The notes beneath the pieces were generated by a model. It did not search any database. It was given only the letters and a program-made list of their open reading frames with translations, and was not told the DNA's origin. A stretch of 64,000 nt of DNA from Clostridiales bacterium (GTDB taxonomy: Bacteria > Bacillota > Clostridia > Christensenellales > Aristaeellaceae). Made by a program: the position numbers and the translations under genes. This document shows, in pieces, positions 34,408 through 42,352 of the stretch (position 1 is the first letter of the stretch; each line of letters starts with the position of its first letter). The stretch lies in contig SVGM01000011.1 in assembly GCA_015056365.1 (NCBI GenBank), positions 43,016-107,015 on the forward strand, in the 5' to 3' direction.

Positions 34408-34537
34408 ATATTCATAAATGAATAAAAACTGAAGAAAACGGAAACCGACGCGCTCATGCCGCCGGAGAATACAGACCAGCAAGCCGCCGGTCTGTCCCGC
34501 TTTTGGATGTTACCATTACACACAAAGGAGAATTCCA

Positions 34538-35356
34538 ATGAGTGAAAACAACCCCATGAATGAATTCGAACAGGTCACCCAGGAGATCGAAGCAGAAGTG
34601 GACGCTGTGGTGGAAACCGCCGAAAGCATTCCTGCTATCGAAGAGAGCATCGACGACGTCATCGAAACGGCTGAAGAGACCGTTGAGGAAGTTGTTGAGG
34701 AGCCTGAAGAAGTGAATCCTAACGCTTGCCTGAAGTGCGGCTACGTTCTTGACGACGAGCAGCTCTTCTGCCCCAAGTGCGGTACGCCCAAGGGCAAGAA
34801 TCCTGCGCTTGTGTGCACCAAGTGCGGCCGTGACCTGGCTCCCGGTCAGGAGTTCTGCGCCTTCTGCGGCCAGAAGGTCGCTGCCCCTGCCGCTGAATCC
34901 GGCCTTCAGAAAGCTTTTGCCAAAGTCGGCAAGGCGTACAAGGGTCTGAGCAAGCCCCTGCAGATTATCATTCCTGCCGTGGTAGCGCTGCTGATCATCG
35001 CCGCTATCGTGCTGGGTATTGTTTTGGGCAATGCAACGGTGGATTTCCGTGAGATCTTCCCTGATATGGTGGGCAACAAGTGGGCGTCCTTCGCCTCTGA
35101 CGGAACCTGGATGCGGATCGACACCAACCCCAATAATCTCGATAGCGATGATTATAGCGACTATACCACGGTCCTCGCTGCAAGCGGCGCCGTCAACACC
35201 GTCAACGAAAAGCTTGGTTTCCCCTCTTCCATCGCCAATAAGATGGACCACACCACCTGGAGCATGGGCCGTCAGACCGAGAGTACGGACAAGTACATCG
35301 TCACCTGGACCTATCATCCCGACAAGGGCCTTGAAGTGCTCTACGAAGTAAAATAA
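34538..35356 (+). CDS. Zinc-ribbon membrane protein (first of two)
   Basis: 272 residues. An acidic, Glu/Val-rich N-terminus (1-65) leads into two zinc ribbons (CLKCGYVLDDEQLFCPKCG and CTKCGRDLAPGQEFCAFCG, about 67-112). One membrane helix follows (about 150-172) and then an extracytoplasmic domain of about 95 residues with a DGTWMRID region. The layout resembles zinc-ribbon sensors or anchors of Firmicutes; I know no function for the outer domain. The gene has its own promoter and terminator. A shorter protein of the same layout lies at 48958. Confidence 0.75.
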   Translation: MSENNPMNEFEQVTQEIEAEVDAVVETAESIPAIEESIDDVIETAEETVEEVVEEPEEVNPNACLKCGYVLDDEQLFCPKCGTPKGKNPALVCTKCGRDLAPGQEFCAFCGQKVAAPAAESGLQKAFAKVGKAYKGLSKPLQIIIPAVVALLIIAAIVLGIVLGNATVDFREIFPDMVGNKWASFASDGTWMRIDTNPNNLDSDDYSDYTTVLAASGAVNTVNEKLGFPSSIANKMDHTTWSMGRQTESTDKYIVTWTYHPDKGLEVLYEVK

Positions 35357-35371
35357 ACCAATGTATTGATG

Positions 35372-35401
35372 AAAGCCGACCGCAATAGCGGTCGGCTTTT
35401 C
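35372..35401 (+). terminator. Terminator
   Basis: GCCGACCGC (35375-35383), AATA loop, GCGGTCGGC (35388-35396), then TTTTC. Confidence 0.9.
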
Positions 35402-35439
35402 TGCTGTTGTCGCTTTCTGGTCCGTCTGCGCCTCTGCCC

Positions 35440-35468
35440 TTGACATTTTTTCGGAAAAATGATACATT
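35440..35468 (+). promoter_or_regulatory. Promoter of the LacI-GH13 operon
   Basis: TTGACA (35440-35445), 17-nt spacer, TACATT (35463-35468). Confidence 0.85.
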
Positions 35469-35477
35469 TGGTAAGCA

Positions 35478-35507
35478 CAAACGTTTGCACGTTCTTCGCA
35501 AACGGTT
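35478..35507 (+). promoter_or_regulatory. Two LacI-type operator sites
   Basis: CAAACGTTTG (35478-35487) is a perfect palindrome with the central CG typical of LacI/MalR operators. GCAAACGGTT (35498-35507) is a second, imperfect site. Both lie just after the -10 box, where a bound repressor would block initiation. Autoregulation is the simplest reading. Confidence 0.75.
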
Positions 35508-35519
35508 AGGAGTTCGTTT

Positions 35520-36539
35520 ATGAAAGCTACGATTAAAGATGTGGCCAGGGCGGCTGGTGTTTCGCCGTCCACGGTAAGTCGTGCGTTGAGGGATAATCCC
35601 CGCATCAGTGAAGAAATGCGGATGCGGGTGAAGCAGATCGCGCAGGAGATGGATTTTCATCCCAATCAAATGGCTCGCAGCCTGGTCAGCCGGAAGAGCC
35701 GCATCATCGGCGTGGTGTTTCCTGGCGAAAATGGCGAGAGCCTGAACCACTCCTTCTATCCCTCCGTTTTGCAGGGATTGGGTCACGTGGCCGGCGCGCG
35801 CCATTATCATATGCTGCTGGGCACCGGCGCGGAGGGGGCATCTGTGCAGGAGGCCGTCCGTCAGCTGACGGATAGCGGTTATGCGGAAGGGCTTATCCTG
35901 CTGGCCGCCGAGGACGTGCCTGCCGCCGACAGCGCCGGGCTGCCTGTGGTCACGCTGGGTCATCCCGCCAATACTGAAAACGGTTATTATGTGGATAACG
36001 ACAACGTGGCTGCCGGCAAAACGGTTACCCGGTATCTACTGGACCGGGGCCACCGCCGCATCGCGCTGCTGGGCTATGATAAGCAGTTCATGGTCACCGT
36101 GGACCGCCGCAAGGGCTACCGGCAGGCGCTGGAGGAAGCCGGCATTCCTTTCCGTGAGGAAGACGTGGTACCCAGCCGGTTTTTGTACAATACTACCGAT
36201 GAAGAACAATTGCTGAGCCTGTTCCAGCAGGAGGATCATCCCACGGCAGTTGTCTGTCTGGATGACGCGCAGGCCATTGCACTCAGCAACAGCCTCAATG
36301 CCATGGGTCTGAACGTTCCCAGGGACGTGAGTCTGATCAGCTTTAACGATACCCCTGCGGGCCGGTATCATAACCCGCCCCTGACCTCCGTCAACGTTAA
36401 TCCCTATCAGCTGGGTGTGCAGGCCATGGAGCTGGTGCTCCAGCTGGTGAAAAAGCCCGATGCAGAGTCTTCCGCCGTTTTCGTGCCCTTTACGCTGATG
36501 GAACGGGAAAGCGTACGCGATCTGACCAAGGACGAATGA
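35520..36539 (+). CDS. LacI-family transcriptional regulator
   Basis: 339 residues. The N-terminal helix-turn-helix is TIKDVARAAGVSPSTVSRALRDNP, followed by the hinge helix (HPNQMARSLVSRK) and a periplasmic-binding-protein-like sensor domain with the usual VVCLDDAQAIALSNSLNAMGLNVPRDVSLISFNDTP. Gene order with a GH13 enzyme points to control by maltose or maltodextrin, as with MalR. The stop overlaps the reading region of the next gene, so the two are cotranscribed. AGGAG precedes the ATG by 7-8 nt. Confidence 0.93.
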   Translation: MKATIKDVARAAGVSPSTVSRALRDNPRISEEMRMRVKQIAQEMDFHPNQMARSLVSRKSRIIGVVFPGENGESLNHSFYPSVLQGLGHVAGARHYHMLLGTGAEGASVQEAVRQLTDSGYAEGLILLAAEDVPAADSAGLPVVTLGHPANTENGYYVDNDNVAAGKTVTRYLLDRGHRRIALLGYDKQFMVTVDRRKGYRQALEEAGIPFREEDVVPSRFLYNTTDEEQLLSLFQQEDHPTAVVCLDDAQAIALSNSLNAMGLNVPRDVSLISFNDTPAGRYHNPPLTSVNVNPYQLGVQAMELVLQLVKKPDAESSAVFVPFTLMERESVRDLTKDE

Positions 36540-36574
36540 CCCTGCTCAAATGTAAGTTCAGGAGGACAAATCCC

Positions 36575-38320
36575 ATGCGCAATATCCATTTTGACACCGT
36601 ATATCATATGCCCTGGCTGGAGTACCGCCACGCCCTGCCCGACGGTCGGGTCTGCCTGCGCCTCCAGACCGGCCGGGACGATTTCAGCAAGGTGACCGCC
36701 AAGGTGACCAGCAACTACAACTATCCCGACTACTTTGCCAACGCCATGCTGGTGGAGATGAAGGTGGCGTACCGGGACGAGTTTCATGATTGGTACGAGT
36801 GCGTTTTCACTCCGGAAGATGTGCGCGTGAAGTACCTGTTCCAGCTGGAAAGCGATGAGCAGGTGTTCAAGCTGGACGCTGCGGGCATTCATTTCGGCGC
36901 GGACTACTACGAGGACGTCAGCGAAGCCTTCGCCTTTGCCTATGCCTGGCCTGCCCCCGGTATGCCTGAATGGGCAAAGGGCTGCGTGGGCTACCAGATC
37001 TTCCCCGACCGCTTCCGCCGGGAGGGCGAGATGGAACCCGGTCTGGAGCCCTGGACCAGCGACCGGGTGCAGAACGAGTTCCGCTACGGCGGCAATCTGC
37101 GGGGTATGATCAAGGCCGTGCCCTATCTGAAGGAACTGGGCGTTGAGATGGTTTATTCCACCCCCATGTTCCTCAGCGATTCCTCCCACCGCTACAACAC
37201 CTTCGATTATTTCCAGATCGACCCCCTGCTGGGCACCGAGGACGACCTTCGGGAGCTGTGCGACGAACTGCACAAAAACGGCATGAAGCTGATCATGGAC
37301 GGCGTGTTCAACCACAGCGGCATCGAGTTTGCCCCCTTCAAGGACGCCAAGGAGAAGGGCAAGGGCTCCAAGTACTACAACTGGTTCTTCTTCGATAACA
37401 CCGAGGAATGCGGCTACCAGACCTTCGGCCACTGGCCCTACATGCCCAAGCTGAACCTGCGCAACCCGGACTGCGCCGAGTATTTCCTTAATGTGGGCCG
37501 CTACTGGATCGAGAAATGCCACATCGACGGCTGGCGTTTGGACGTAAGCCCCGAAGTGTGGCCGGATTTCTGGCGGCAGTACCGCAAGATGATTAAAACC
37601 GCCAACCCAGAAGCCATCATGATTGCCGAATGCTGGGACGACAGCCGTGAATGGCTCACCCAAGGCGACATGTTCGACGCCACCATGCACTATGTGCTCT
37701 CCCGCAACATCTGGAACCGCTTCTGCCACCACAAGATCAGCCTCAAGCAGTTCGATGCCTGCCTCAACCGCTCCCTGATGCTCTATCCTGAGCGCATCAA
37801 TCAGGTGCTGTGGACCTTCCTGGGCAGCCACGACACCGCCCGCCTGCGCACCCGTGCCGGCGGTGACCTGCGTATGCTGCATGCCGCCTCCTTCTTCCAG
37901 TTTACCGTTCCCGGCGCGCCCATCATCTACTATGGCGACGAGCTGGGCATGCAGGGCGGCGACGATCCCTTCTGCCGCTTCCCCATGGAGTGGCACAATG
38001 TGGAAGGAAACGAGACCCACGCCCATTACCGGAAGCTGGCGCACCTGCGCGCGGAAAACAGCGCCCTCAGGGTGGGTTCCTTCCGCACCCACAGTGTGAG
38101 CGAAAACGGCCTCTACGCCTACCTGCGCCAGAGCGACGACCAGCTGGCCCTGTGCCTGATCAATACCGCCCTGGAGCCGGTCAGCGGCATGATCCAGCTG
38201 CCGGAAGCCATGGCAGACCGCGCCGAAGTGACCGACCTGTACAGCGGCGAAAATCTGCCGGTCAGCGACGGCATGGTGAAGGTCAAGCTGGAAGTGGGTC
38301 AGGGTATGATTTTGATCTGA
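36575..38320 (+). CDS. GH13 neopullulanase/cyclomaltodextrinase-type enzyme
   Basis: 581 residues. An N-terminal CBM34-like beta domain (about 1-125) precedes the GH13 barrel. Region I is DGVFNHSG, region II GWRLDVSPE with the nucleophile Asp323, region III IAECWDD with acid Glu352, and region IV FLGSHDTAR with Asp420. This layout is that of neopullulanases and cyclomaltodextrinases, which cut maltodextrins, pullulan or cyclodextrins. No signal peptide, so it acts in the cytoplasm on imported sugars. ATG 36575 follows AGGAGG by 8 nt; an in-frame ATG at 36536 lies before that site. It is in an operon with a LacI regulator. Confidence 0.92.
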   Translation: MRNIHFDTVYHMPWLEYRHALPDGRVCLRLQTGRDDFSKVTAKVTSNYNYPDYFANAMLVEMKVAYRDEFHDWYECVFTPEDVRVKYLFQLESDEQVFKLDAAGIHFGADYYEDVSEAFAFAYAWPAPGMPEWAKGCVGYQIFPDRFRREGEMEPGLEPWTSDRVQNEFRYGGNLRGMIKAVPYLKELGVEMVYSTPMFLSDSSHRYNTFDYFQIDPLLGTEDDLRELCDELHKNGMKLIMDGVFNHSGIEFAPFKDAKEKGKGSKYYNWFFFDNTEECGYQTFGHWPYMPKLNLRNPDCAEYFLNVGRYWIEKCHIDGWRLDVSPEVWPDFWRQYRKMIKTANPEAIMIAECWDDSREWLTQGDMFDATMHYVLSRNIWNRFCHHKISLKQFDACLNRSLMLYPERINQVLWTFLGSHDTARLRTRAGGDLRMLHAASFFQFTVPGAPIIYYGDELGMQGGDDPFCRFPMEWHNVEGNETHAHYRKLAHLRAENSALRVGSFRTHSVSENGLYAYLRQSDDQLALCLINTALEPVSGMIQLPEAMADRAEVTDLYSGENLPVSDGMVKVKLEVGQGMILI

Positions 38321-38369
38321 CCCATACCATCGACAAGCATTCGCCTATCGGCGGCATTCGTATAACAGC

Positions 38370-38405
38370 AAGATGTCGTGTATCGGAAAAAATACACGAC
38401 ATCTT
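38370..38405. terminator. Bidirectional terminator after GH13 and pyrF
   Basis: A perfect 14-bp stem (38370-38383 with 38392-38405), 8-nt loop, then TTGCTTT. It lies between the convergent GH13 and pyrF genes. Confidence 0.85.
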
Positions 38406-38436
38406 TGCTTTCATATGCTGGCCATTCGATAACGAA

Positions 38437-39351
38437 TTAATAGCTCAATCGACTGCAGGAGAGGCGTAGCGCATCATAAACGGATGTCTGCATCTCTTGC
38501 GCCTGTTTCTTCACAATCTGCCTGTACATCTCTCTGGAACCGTCATAGGCCGTAAGCTCCAGATGATGATAGAGCACGCCTCTTGAGGAACTGACAATGG
38601 CGCCAAGGCCGTCGTCGTTGAAGCAATCAACGATATCCTTTGCGCTGCCGCCCTGTGCGCCAAAGCCGGGGACAAGGAAAAAGTTGTTTTTCATGATTTC
38701 TCGAAGCTGTTTTGCTTCTTGCGGGAATGTGGCACCCACCACTGCGCCGATGGAGGCGTATCCGGCTTGTCCCGTACAATGCCGCCCGGCGGTATGTACG
38801 TAGTTTGCCAACCAGTCGCGGATTCTTTCACCATGGATATTGGTGGCTTCGGAAATTTCAACCGAACTGGGATTGGAGGTTTTCACAAGCACAAACAGGC
38901 CTTTTCCGTCCCGTAGGGCCACATCGACAAAGGGCTGAATGCTGTCCGTACCCAGAAAGGGAGAGACGGTCAGAAAATCCGCATTGATGGGCCCGGCCTT
39001 TGCCAGATGGGCGTAAGCGTAGGCTCTGGCAGTATTCCCAATGTCATTTCGCTTGCTGTCATCCACGACAAGCAACCCCTTGTTATGGGCATAACGGACA
39101 ACCTCTTGGTGAACACGCACACCTTCTGCGCCAAAGACTTCAAAAAAGCCCATCTGTGGCTTTATGGCAGGAACGATATCCGCTACGGCGTCGATCACAT
39201 CCCTCGCCCACTGCAGGATGGCATTGGGAGAGGAAAGCCCTTCAGATTGGTAGCATTCAGGGATTTTGCTCCATTCAGGGTCAATGCCCACAATGCAGGG
39301 ATTCTGCTTCGCTTTGATTTGTGCGATGAGCTTATCGATCACCATTTTCAT
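38437..39351 (-). CDS. pyrF: Orotidine 5'-phosphate decarboxylase
   Basis: 304 residues, the long (type 2) form. The active-site segment LLVVDDSKRNDIGNTARAYA holds the catalytic Asp-Lys pair, and FFLVPGFGAQGGSAKDI is the phosphate-binding end. It makes UMP from OMP. Its start overlaps the stop of the HTH-phosphoribosyltransferase gene by 20 nt, so the last two steps of UMP synthesis are translationally coupled. No pyrB, pyrC or pyrD gene is nearby, which suggests use of external orotate or a split pathway. Confidence 0.95.
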   Translation of the reverse strand: MKMVIDKLIAQIKAKQNPCIVGIDPEWSKIPECYQSEGLSSPNAILQWARDVIDAVADIVPAIKPQMGFFEVFGAEGVRVHQEVVRYAHNKGLLVVDDSKRNDIGNTARAYAYAHLAKAGPINADFLTVSPFLGTDSIQPFVDVALRDGKGLFVLVKTSNPSSVEISEATNIHGERIRDWLANYVHTAGRHCTGQAGYASIGAVVGATFPQEAKQLREIMKNNFFLVPGFGAQGGSAKDIVDCFNDDGLGAIVSSSRGVLYHHLELTAYDGSREMYRQIVKKQAQEMQTSVYDALRLSCSRLSY

Positions 39352-40177
39352 CCGCTCCGTATACTTCTCGATATCGTTTGACCGCGTCCAAATAGTCCGC
39401 GCCGCCTATGATTCCCTTTTCCATTGCCCGGATAATGTCATCCAGCGTTGCGATTGCATGGATTTTTACGCCGAAAGCTTTCTCGATCTGGGAGCGTGCG
39501 GACAGACCGGAGCCGTTGCTGCGTTCCATTCTGTCCACAGATACAATGACATGGGAGACTCGCTGGCCGGCCTCGCTTTCCAAATGCTGCAGACTGGTTC
39601 TCAGGGTGTTGCCCGAAGTCAGGGTATCTTTGATCAATGTGACCCGATCGTTTGCATCCAGTTGTTTCCCCACAGTGCCGTCAATGTTGTAATGGATATC
39701 GATGCCGTATCTGTTGAACAGAACCATGCTTGTGGAAAGCATGATGGGAATCTCCTGATGGGTATTTCCAACAAGCAGATTCGTCTCCACGTTGTTTTCG
39801 CGGATGCACTCTGCGTAGAATTCGCCCAGCTTGGAGAGCTGACTTGCGGATTTGTAGTTTCCCGTATTGATGAAGTATGGAGAGACCCGTCCGCTTTGCA
39901 GTGTAAACTCGCCGAACTGAAGAACCCCGTTATCCGCCATGAACCGTATAAACCGTTCCCGATAATTGAGCGCGTTCAGGCGGTAGTTGAACAGCTCGTC
40001 CATTGTGATTCCGAAGTAGCGGGCAATCACCGGCAGCAGCGATATATCCGGGACGGAAAGATGGTTTTCCCATTTGCTGACGGATTGGGGCGAAACGGAC
40101 AAAACCTCCGCTAACTGGGTCTGCGTCATATTTTTGTTTTTTCGCAGCGTTTGTATCTTCGTGCCGATCAGATTCAT
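39332..40177 (-). CDS. XRE helix-turn-helix fused to an orotate phosphoribosyltransferase-like domain
   Basis: 281 residues. An XRE-type HTH spans about 3-62 (IGTKIQTLRKNKNMTQTQLA, then VSPQSVSKWENHLSVPD). A phosphoribosyltransferase domain (about 85-281) follows: GEFTLQSGRVSPYFINTGNY matches the start of PyrE, and RVTLIKDTLTSGNTLRTSL sits where PyrE has its PRPP loop, but it reads KDTLTSG in place of the usual (E/D)DVxTTG. The lysine loop is also poorly conserved. ATG 40177 follows AAAGGAG by 7 nt. Coupled to pyrF, it is either a pyrE enzyme with its own DNA-binding domain or a regulator built from one. Confidence 0.8.
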   Translation of the reverse strand: MNLIGTKIQTLRKNKNMTQTQLAEVLSVSPQSVSKWENHLSVPDISLLPVIARYFGITMDELFNYRLNALNYRERFIRFMADNGVLQFGEFTLQSGRVSPYFINTGNYKSASQLSKLGEFYAECIRENNVETNLLVGNTHQEIPIMLSTSMVLFNRYGIDIHYNIDGTVGKQLDANDRVTLIKDTLTSGNTLRTSLQHLESEAGQRVSHVIVSVDRMERSNGSGLSARSQIEKAFGVKIHAIATLDDIIRAMEKGIIGGADYLDAVKRYREVYGADENGDR

Positions 40178-40199
40178 ATCACCGCTCCTTTCTGCCCTT

Positions 40200-40228
40200 A
40201 TCATAAAATCATCGCGCTTGTTTGTCCA
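40200..40228 (-). promoter_or_regulatory. Promoter of the HTH-PRT/pyrF operon
   Basis: Minus-strand TGGACA (40223-40228), 17-nt spacer, TATGAT (40200-40205). Confidence 0.7.
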
Positions 40229-40239
40229 CATCGTATCGG

Positions 40240-40271
40240 GCGAATTTCATGCAACTGACAGTTGGATTCGC
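40240..40271 (-). promoter_or_regulatory. Nested inverted repeat, candidate operator
   Basis: CAACT-GAC-AGTTG (40252-40264) is enclosed by GCGAAT (40240-40245) and ATTCGC (40266-40271), a double palindrome just upstream of the -35 of the HTH-phosphoribosyltransferase promoter and between it and the divergent xpt promoter. It is a plausible binding site for the HTH domain encoded next to it; this is inference. Confidence 0.55.
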
Positions 40272-40343
40272 ATTAGAGAAACCACCTGTTCCAATCCTGA
40301 CTTGTATCCCCCAAATTTCCCCGGCATTCCCACCACCCTGCTC

Positions 40344-40372
40344 TTGATTTTACCCCCCAACAAGTTTACAAT
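40344..40372 (+). promoter_or_regulatory. xpt promoter
   Basis: TTGATT (40344-40349), 17-nt spacer, TACAAT (40367-40372). No purine-riboswitch sequence was found between it and xpt. Confidence 0.7.
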
Positions 40373-40409
40373 ATCACCGTATACCAAAGATCAAGGAGGG
40401 CTTTCCCGC

Positions 40410-40985
40410 ATGAGAGAGCTGGTTGAAGCGGTACGGGAGCGCGGCGTCGGCGTCGGCACGGATGTTGTCAAGGTGGATATGTTCCTTAACCATCGCATGG
40501 ACACCGAGCTGTATGTAAAGATCGGTCAGGCTTTTGCTGCCGAGTTTGCTCATAAGAAGCCTGAACTGGTGCTCACGGTGGAAGCCAGCGGCATTGCAGG
40601 CGCGCTGACCACTGCCATCGCCTGCGGCAGTATTCCCGTGGTGTTCGCCAAGAAGAGCCGCACCCGCAACGTGACCGGCGAGGTATATGAAAGCCGGGTT
40701 TTTTCCTTCACCCACGGCGTGGAAAACCACATCCGCGTGGCCAAGCAGTACCTGCCCCAGGGCGCGCGGGTGCTCATTGTGGACGATTTCCTGGCCAACG
40801 GCGAAGCGGCTGAAGGCCTGTGCGAATTGTGCCGTCAGGCCGGAGCGGAAGTGATCGGCATCGGCGTTTGCGTGGAAAAGAGTTTCCAGCCCGGGCACCA
40901 GAAGCTGGTGGACGCAGGTTATCACGTCCATGCGCTGGCCAAGGTGACCGGCATCGAGGACGGCAAACTGATTGTAGAGGACTGA
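40410..40985 (+). CDS. xpt: Xanthine phosphoribosyltransferase
   Basis: 191 residues, standard Xpt length. TEASGIAGALTTAIACGSIPVVFAKK is the family core (written TVEASGIAG in the protein) and ARVLIVDDFLANGEAAEGL the PRPP loop, in which FLANG is typical of Xpt rather than Hpt. It converts xanthine to XMP. The start is ATG 40410, with AAGGAGG 9 nt upstream; a longer frame from 40074 crosses the promoter. The amidotransferase start follows within 2 nt of its stop. Confidence 0.93.
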   Translation: MRELVEAVRERGVGVGTDVVKVDMFLNHRMDTELYVKIGQAFAAEFAHKKPELVLTVEASGIAGALTTAIACGSIPVVFAKKSRTRNVTGEVYESRVFSFTHGVENHIRVAKQYLPQGARVLIVDDFLANGEAAEGLCELCRQAGAEVIGIGVCVEKSFQPGHQKLVDAGYHVHALAKVTGIEDGKLIVED

Positions 40986-40986
40986 T

Positions 40987-42135
40987 TTGTTTATGGCAGA
41001 CGAATATCGCATCTGTACCCGCTGCGTGATCGACTCCAGCGACCCCGGCGTTACCTTTAATGAAAACGGCGTATGCTCTTCCTGCACCCGCTACGAGGAT
41101 GTGAAAGCCATCTCCGGCTACCGCCCCGGCGAGAGCGAGAAGGAACTGGAACATACCGTCGCCACCATGAAGGAGAACAGCAAAGATCTGCCCTACGACT
41201 GCATCCTGGGCATCTCCGGCGGCGTAGACAGCGCCTACATGGCCTACCTGGCCAACAAGCTGGGGCTGCGCGTGCTGGCGGTGCATGTGGACAGCGGCTG
41301 GAACACTCCTGTGGCGGAGGAAAACATCCGCCGGATGTGCGAAAAGCTGGATATGAAGCTGCACACCTACACCGTGGACTGGCCTACCATGAAGGAGCTG
41401 ACCCGAGCGTATCTGCTCTCCGGCGTGGCCAATATCGACGTGCCTCAGGACCACCTCTTCTGCTCCGCTATCTTCGAAATGGCGAAAAAGCACAAGGTCA
41501 AGTACATCCTCAACGGCTCCAATATCGCCACCGAGGGCGCGGCCGCTCCCTTCTCCCTGCAGCATACCTACCGGGACGGCTGGCATCTGCGCAGCATCTA
41601 CAAGAAGCATGGCCGGGGCATGAGCCTGAAAAAGTATCCCATGCTGTCCCTCTACCGCAGCTGGTTTGGTCTGCCCGGCGTGACTAAGATCAACCTGCTT
41701 AACTACATTCCTTACTCCAAGACCGAAGCCATGGAGACCCTCTCCCGGGAGTTCGGCTGGGAATACTACGGCGGCAAGCACTTTGAAAGCGTGTTTACCC
41801 GCTACTTCCAGGCCGTGTACCTGCCCCGTAAGTTCGGCTACGATAAGCGCCGCTCCCATCTCAGCTGTCTGGTCATGAACGGTGAGATGACACGTGAGGA
41901 AGCCCTTGAGGAGCTTGCGCAGCCCGCTTGCTCTCCTGAGCAGATCGCAGCAGACGAAGCCCAGATTCTTGAAAAGCTGGACATCGACCCCGCCGAGTGG
42001 CAACGCATCCTGAACGCGCCCCCCACCCCCAACGACGCCTATTTCTCCCAGCAAAAGCTGCTGGATCTTGCCAAGCGGCTCATGGGACAGCGCAAACTGG
42101 ATCAGGTGAAGAAGAAAATTTATACTGTAAAGTGA
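40987..42135 (+). CDS. N-acetyl sugar amidotransferase (second copy)
   Basis: 382 residues, a paralogue of the gene at 32394: both begin with a CTRCV segment, share the CSSC/CNYC pair, and carry the PP-loop (here GISGGVDSAYMAYL). Later segments also match (YYGGKHFESVFTRYFQAVYLPRKFGYDKRRSHLS). TTG 40987 lies 6 nt after AGAGG and is favoured over ATG 40993, which lies 12 nt away. Placement after xpt in one transcript is odd for a sugar-modifying enzyme, so the paralogue may act elsewhere; no glutaminase partner is nearby. Confidence 0.85.
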   Translation: MFMADEYRICTRCVIDSSDPGVTFNENGVCSSCTRYEDVKAISGYRPGESEKELEHTVATMKENSKDLPYDCILGISGGVDSAYMAYLANKLGLRVLAVHVDSGWNTPVAEENIRRMCEKLDMKLHTYTVDWPTMKELTRAYLLSGVANIDVPQDHLFCSAIFEMAKKHKVKYILNGSNIATEGAAAPFSLQHTYRDGWHLRSIYKKHGRGMSLKKYPMLSLYRSWFGLPGVTKINLLNYIPYSKTEAMETLSREFGWEYYGGKHFESVFTRYFQAVYLPRKFGYDKRRSHLSCLVMNGEMTREEALEELAQPACSPEQIAADEAQILEKLDIDPAEWQRILNAPPTPNDAYFSQQKLLDLAKRLMGQRKLDQVKKKIYTVK

Positions 42136-42142
42136 CGTGTGG

Positions 42143-42192
42143 GCAGGGGCACTGCCCCTGCACCTCCGTATTGCGCCCGTTGCGCAGGCGCA
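42143..42192 (+). repeat. 3' hairpin element (copy after amidotransferase)
   Basis: GCAGGGGC/GCCCCTGC (42143-42161), then ACCTCCG (42162-42168), then TGCGCC/GGCGCA (42172-42192). The order matches the copies after rny and pheS, and the stem bases differ in a compensating way (GGAGGC/GCCTCC there, GGGGC/GCCCC here). Confidence 0.65.
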
Positions 42193-42261
42193 GAGGGGGG
42201 AATGGTGACTTGGTTTGCCCGGTGCCCGCGTCCTTTGAAGCGCATTGCAGCAAGCTGCATT

Positions 42262-42294
42262 CCTGCCTTTCCCATCGGGAACAGGCAGGTTTTT
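42262..42294 (+). terminator. Terminator after the second amidotransferase
   Basis: CCTGCCTTTCCC (42262-42273) pairs with GGGAA-C-AGGCAGG (42277-42289, one bulged C), then TTTTT. Confidence 0.85.
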
Positions 42295-42301
42295 GATGCA
42301 C

Positions 42302-42339
42302 AAAAAAAGGCGCTCCCGATTGGTTTCGGGAACGCCTTT
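42302..42339 (-). terminator. Terminator after fba
   Basis: On the minus strand AAAGGCGTTCCCGA pairs with TCGGGAGCGCCTTT (one T.G pair, 6-nt loop) and runs into TTTT. It follows the fba stop by about 14 nt. Confidence 0.85.
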
Positions 42340-42352
42340 GAGAAGCGATGGA

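Noticed and set aside
40272..40409. Purine riboswitch before xpt
   Set aside because: No conserved purine-riboswitch core was found and the space is short; xpt is often controlled this way in Bacillus, but not visibly here.
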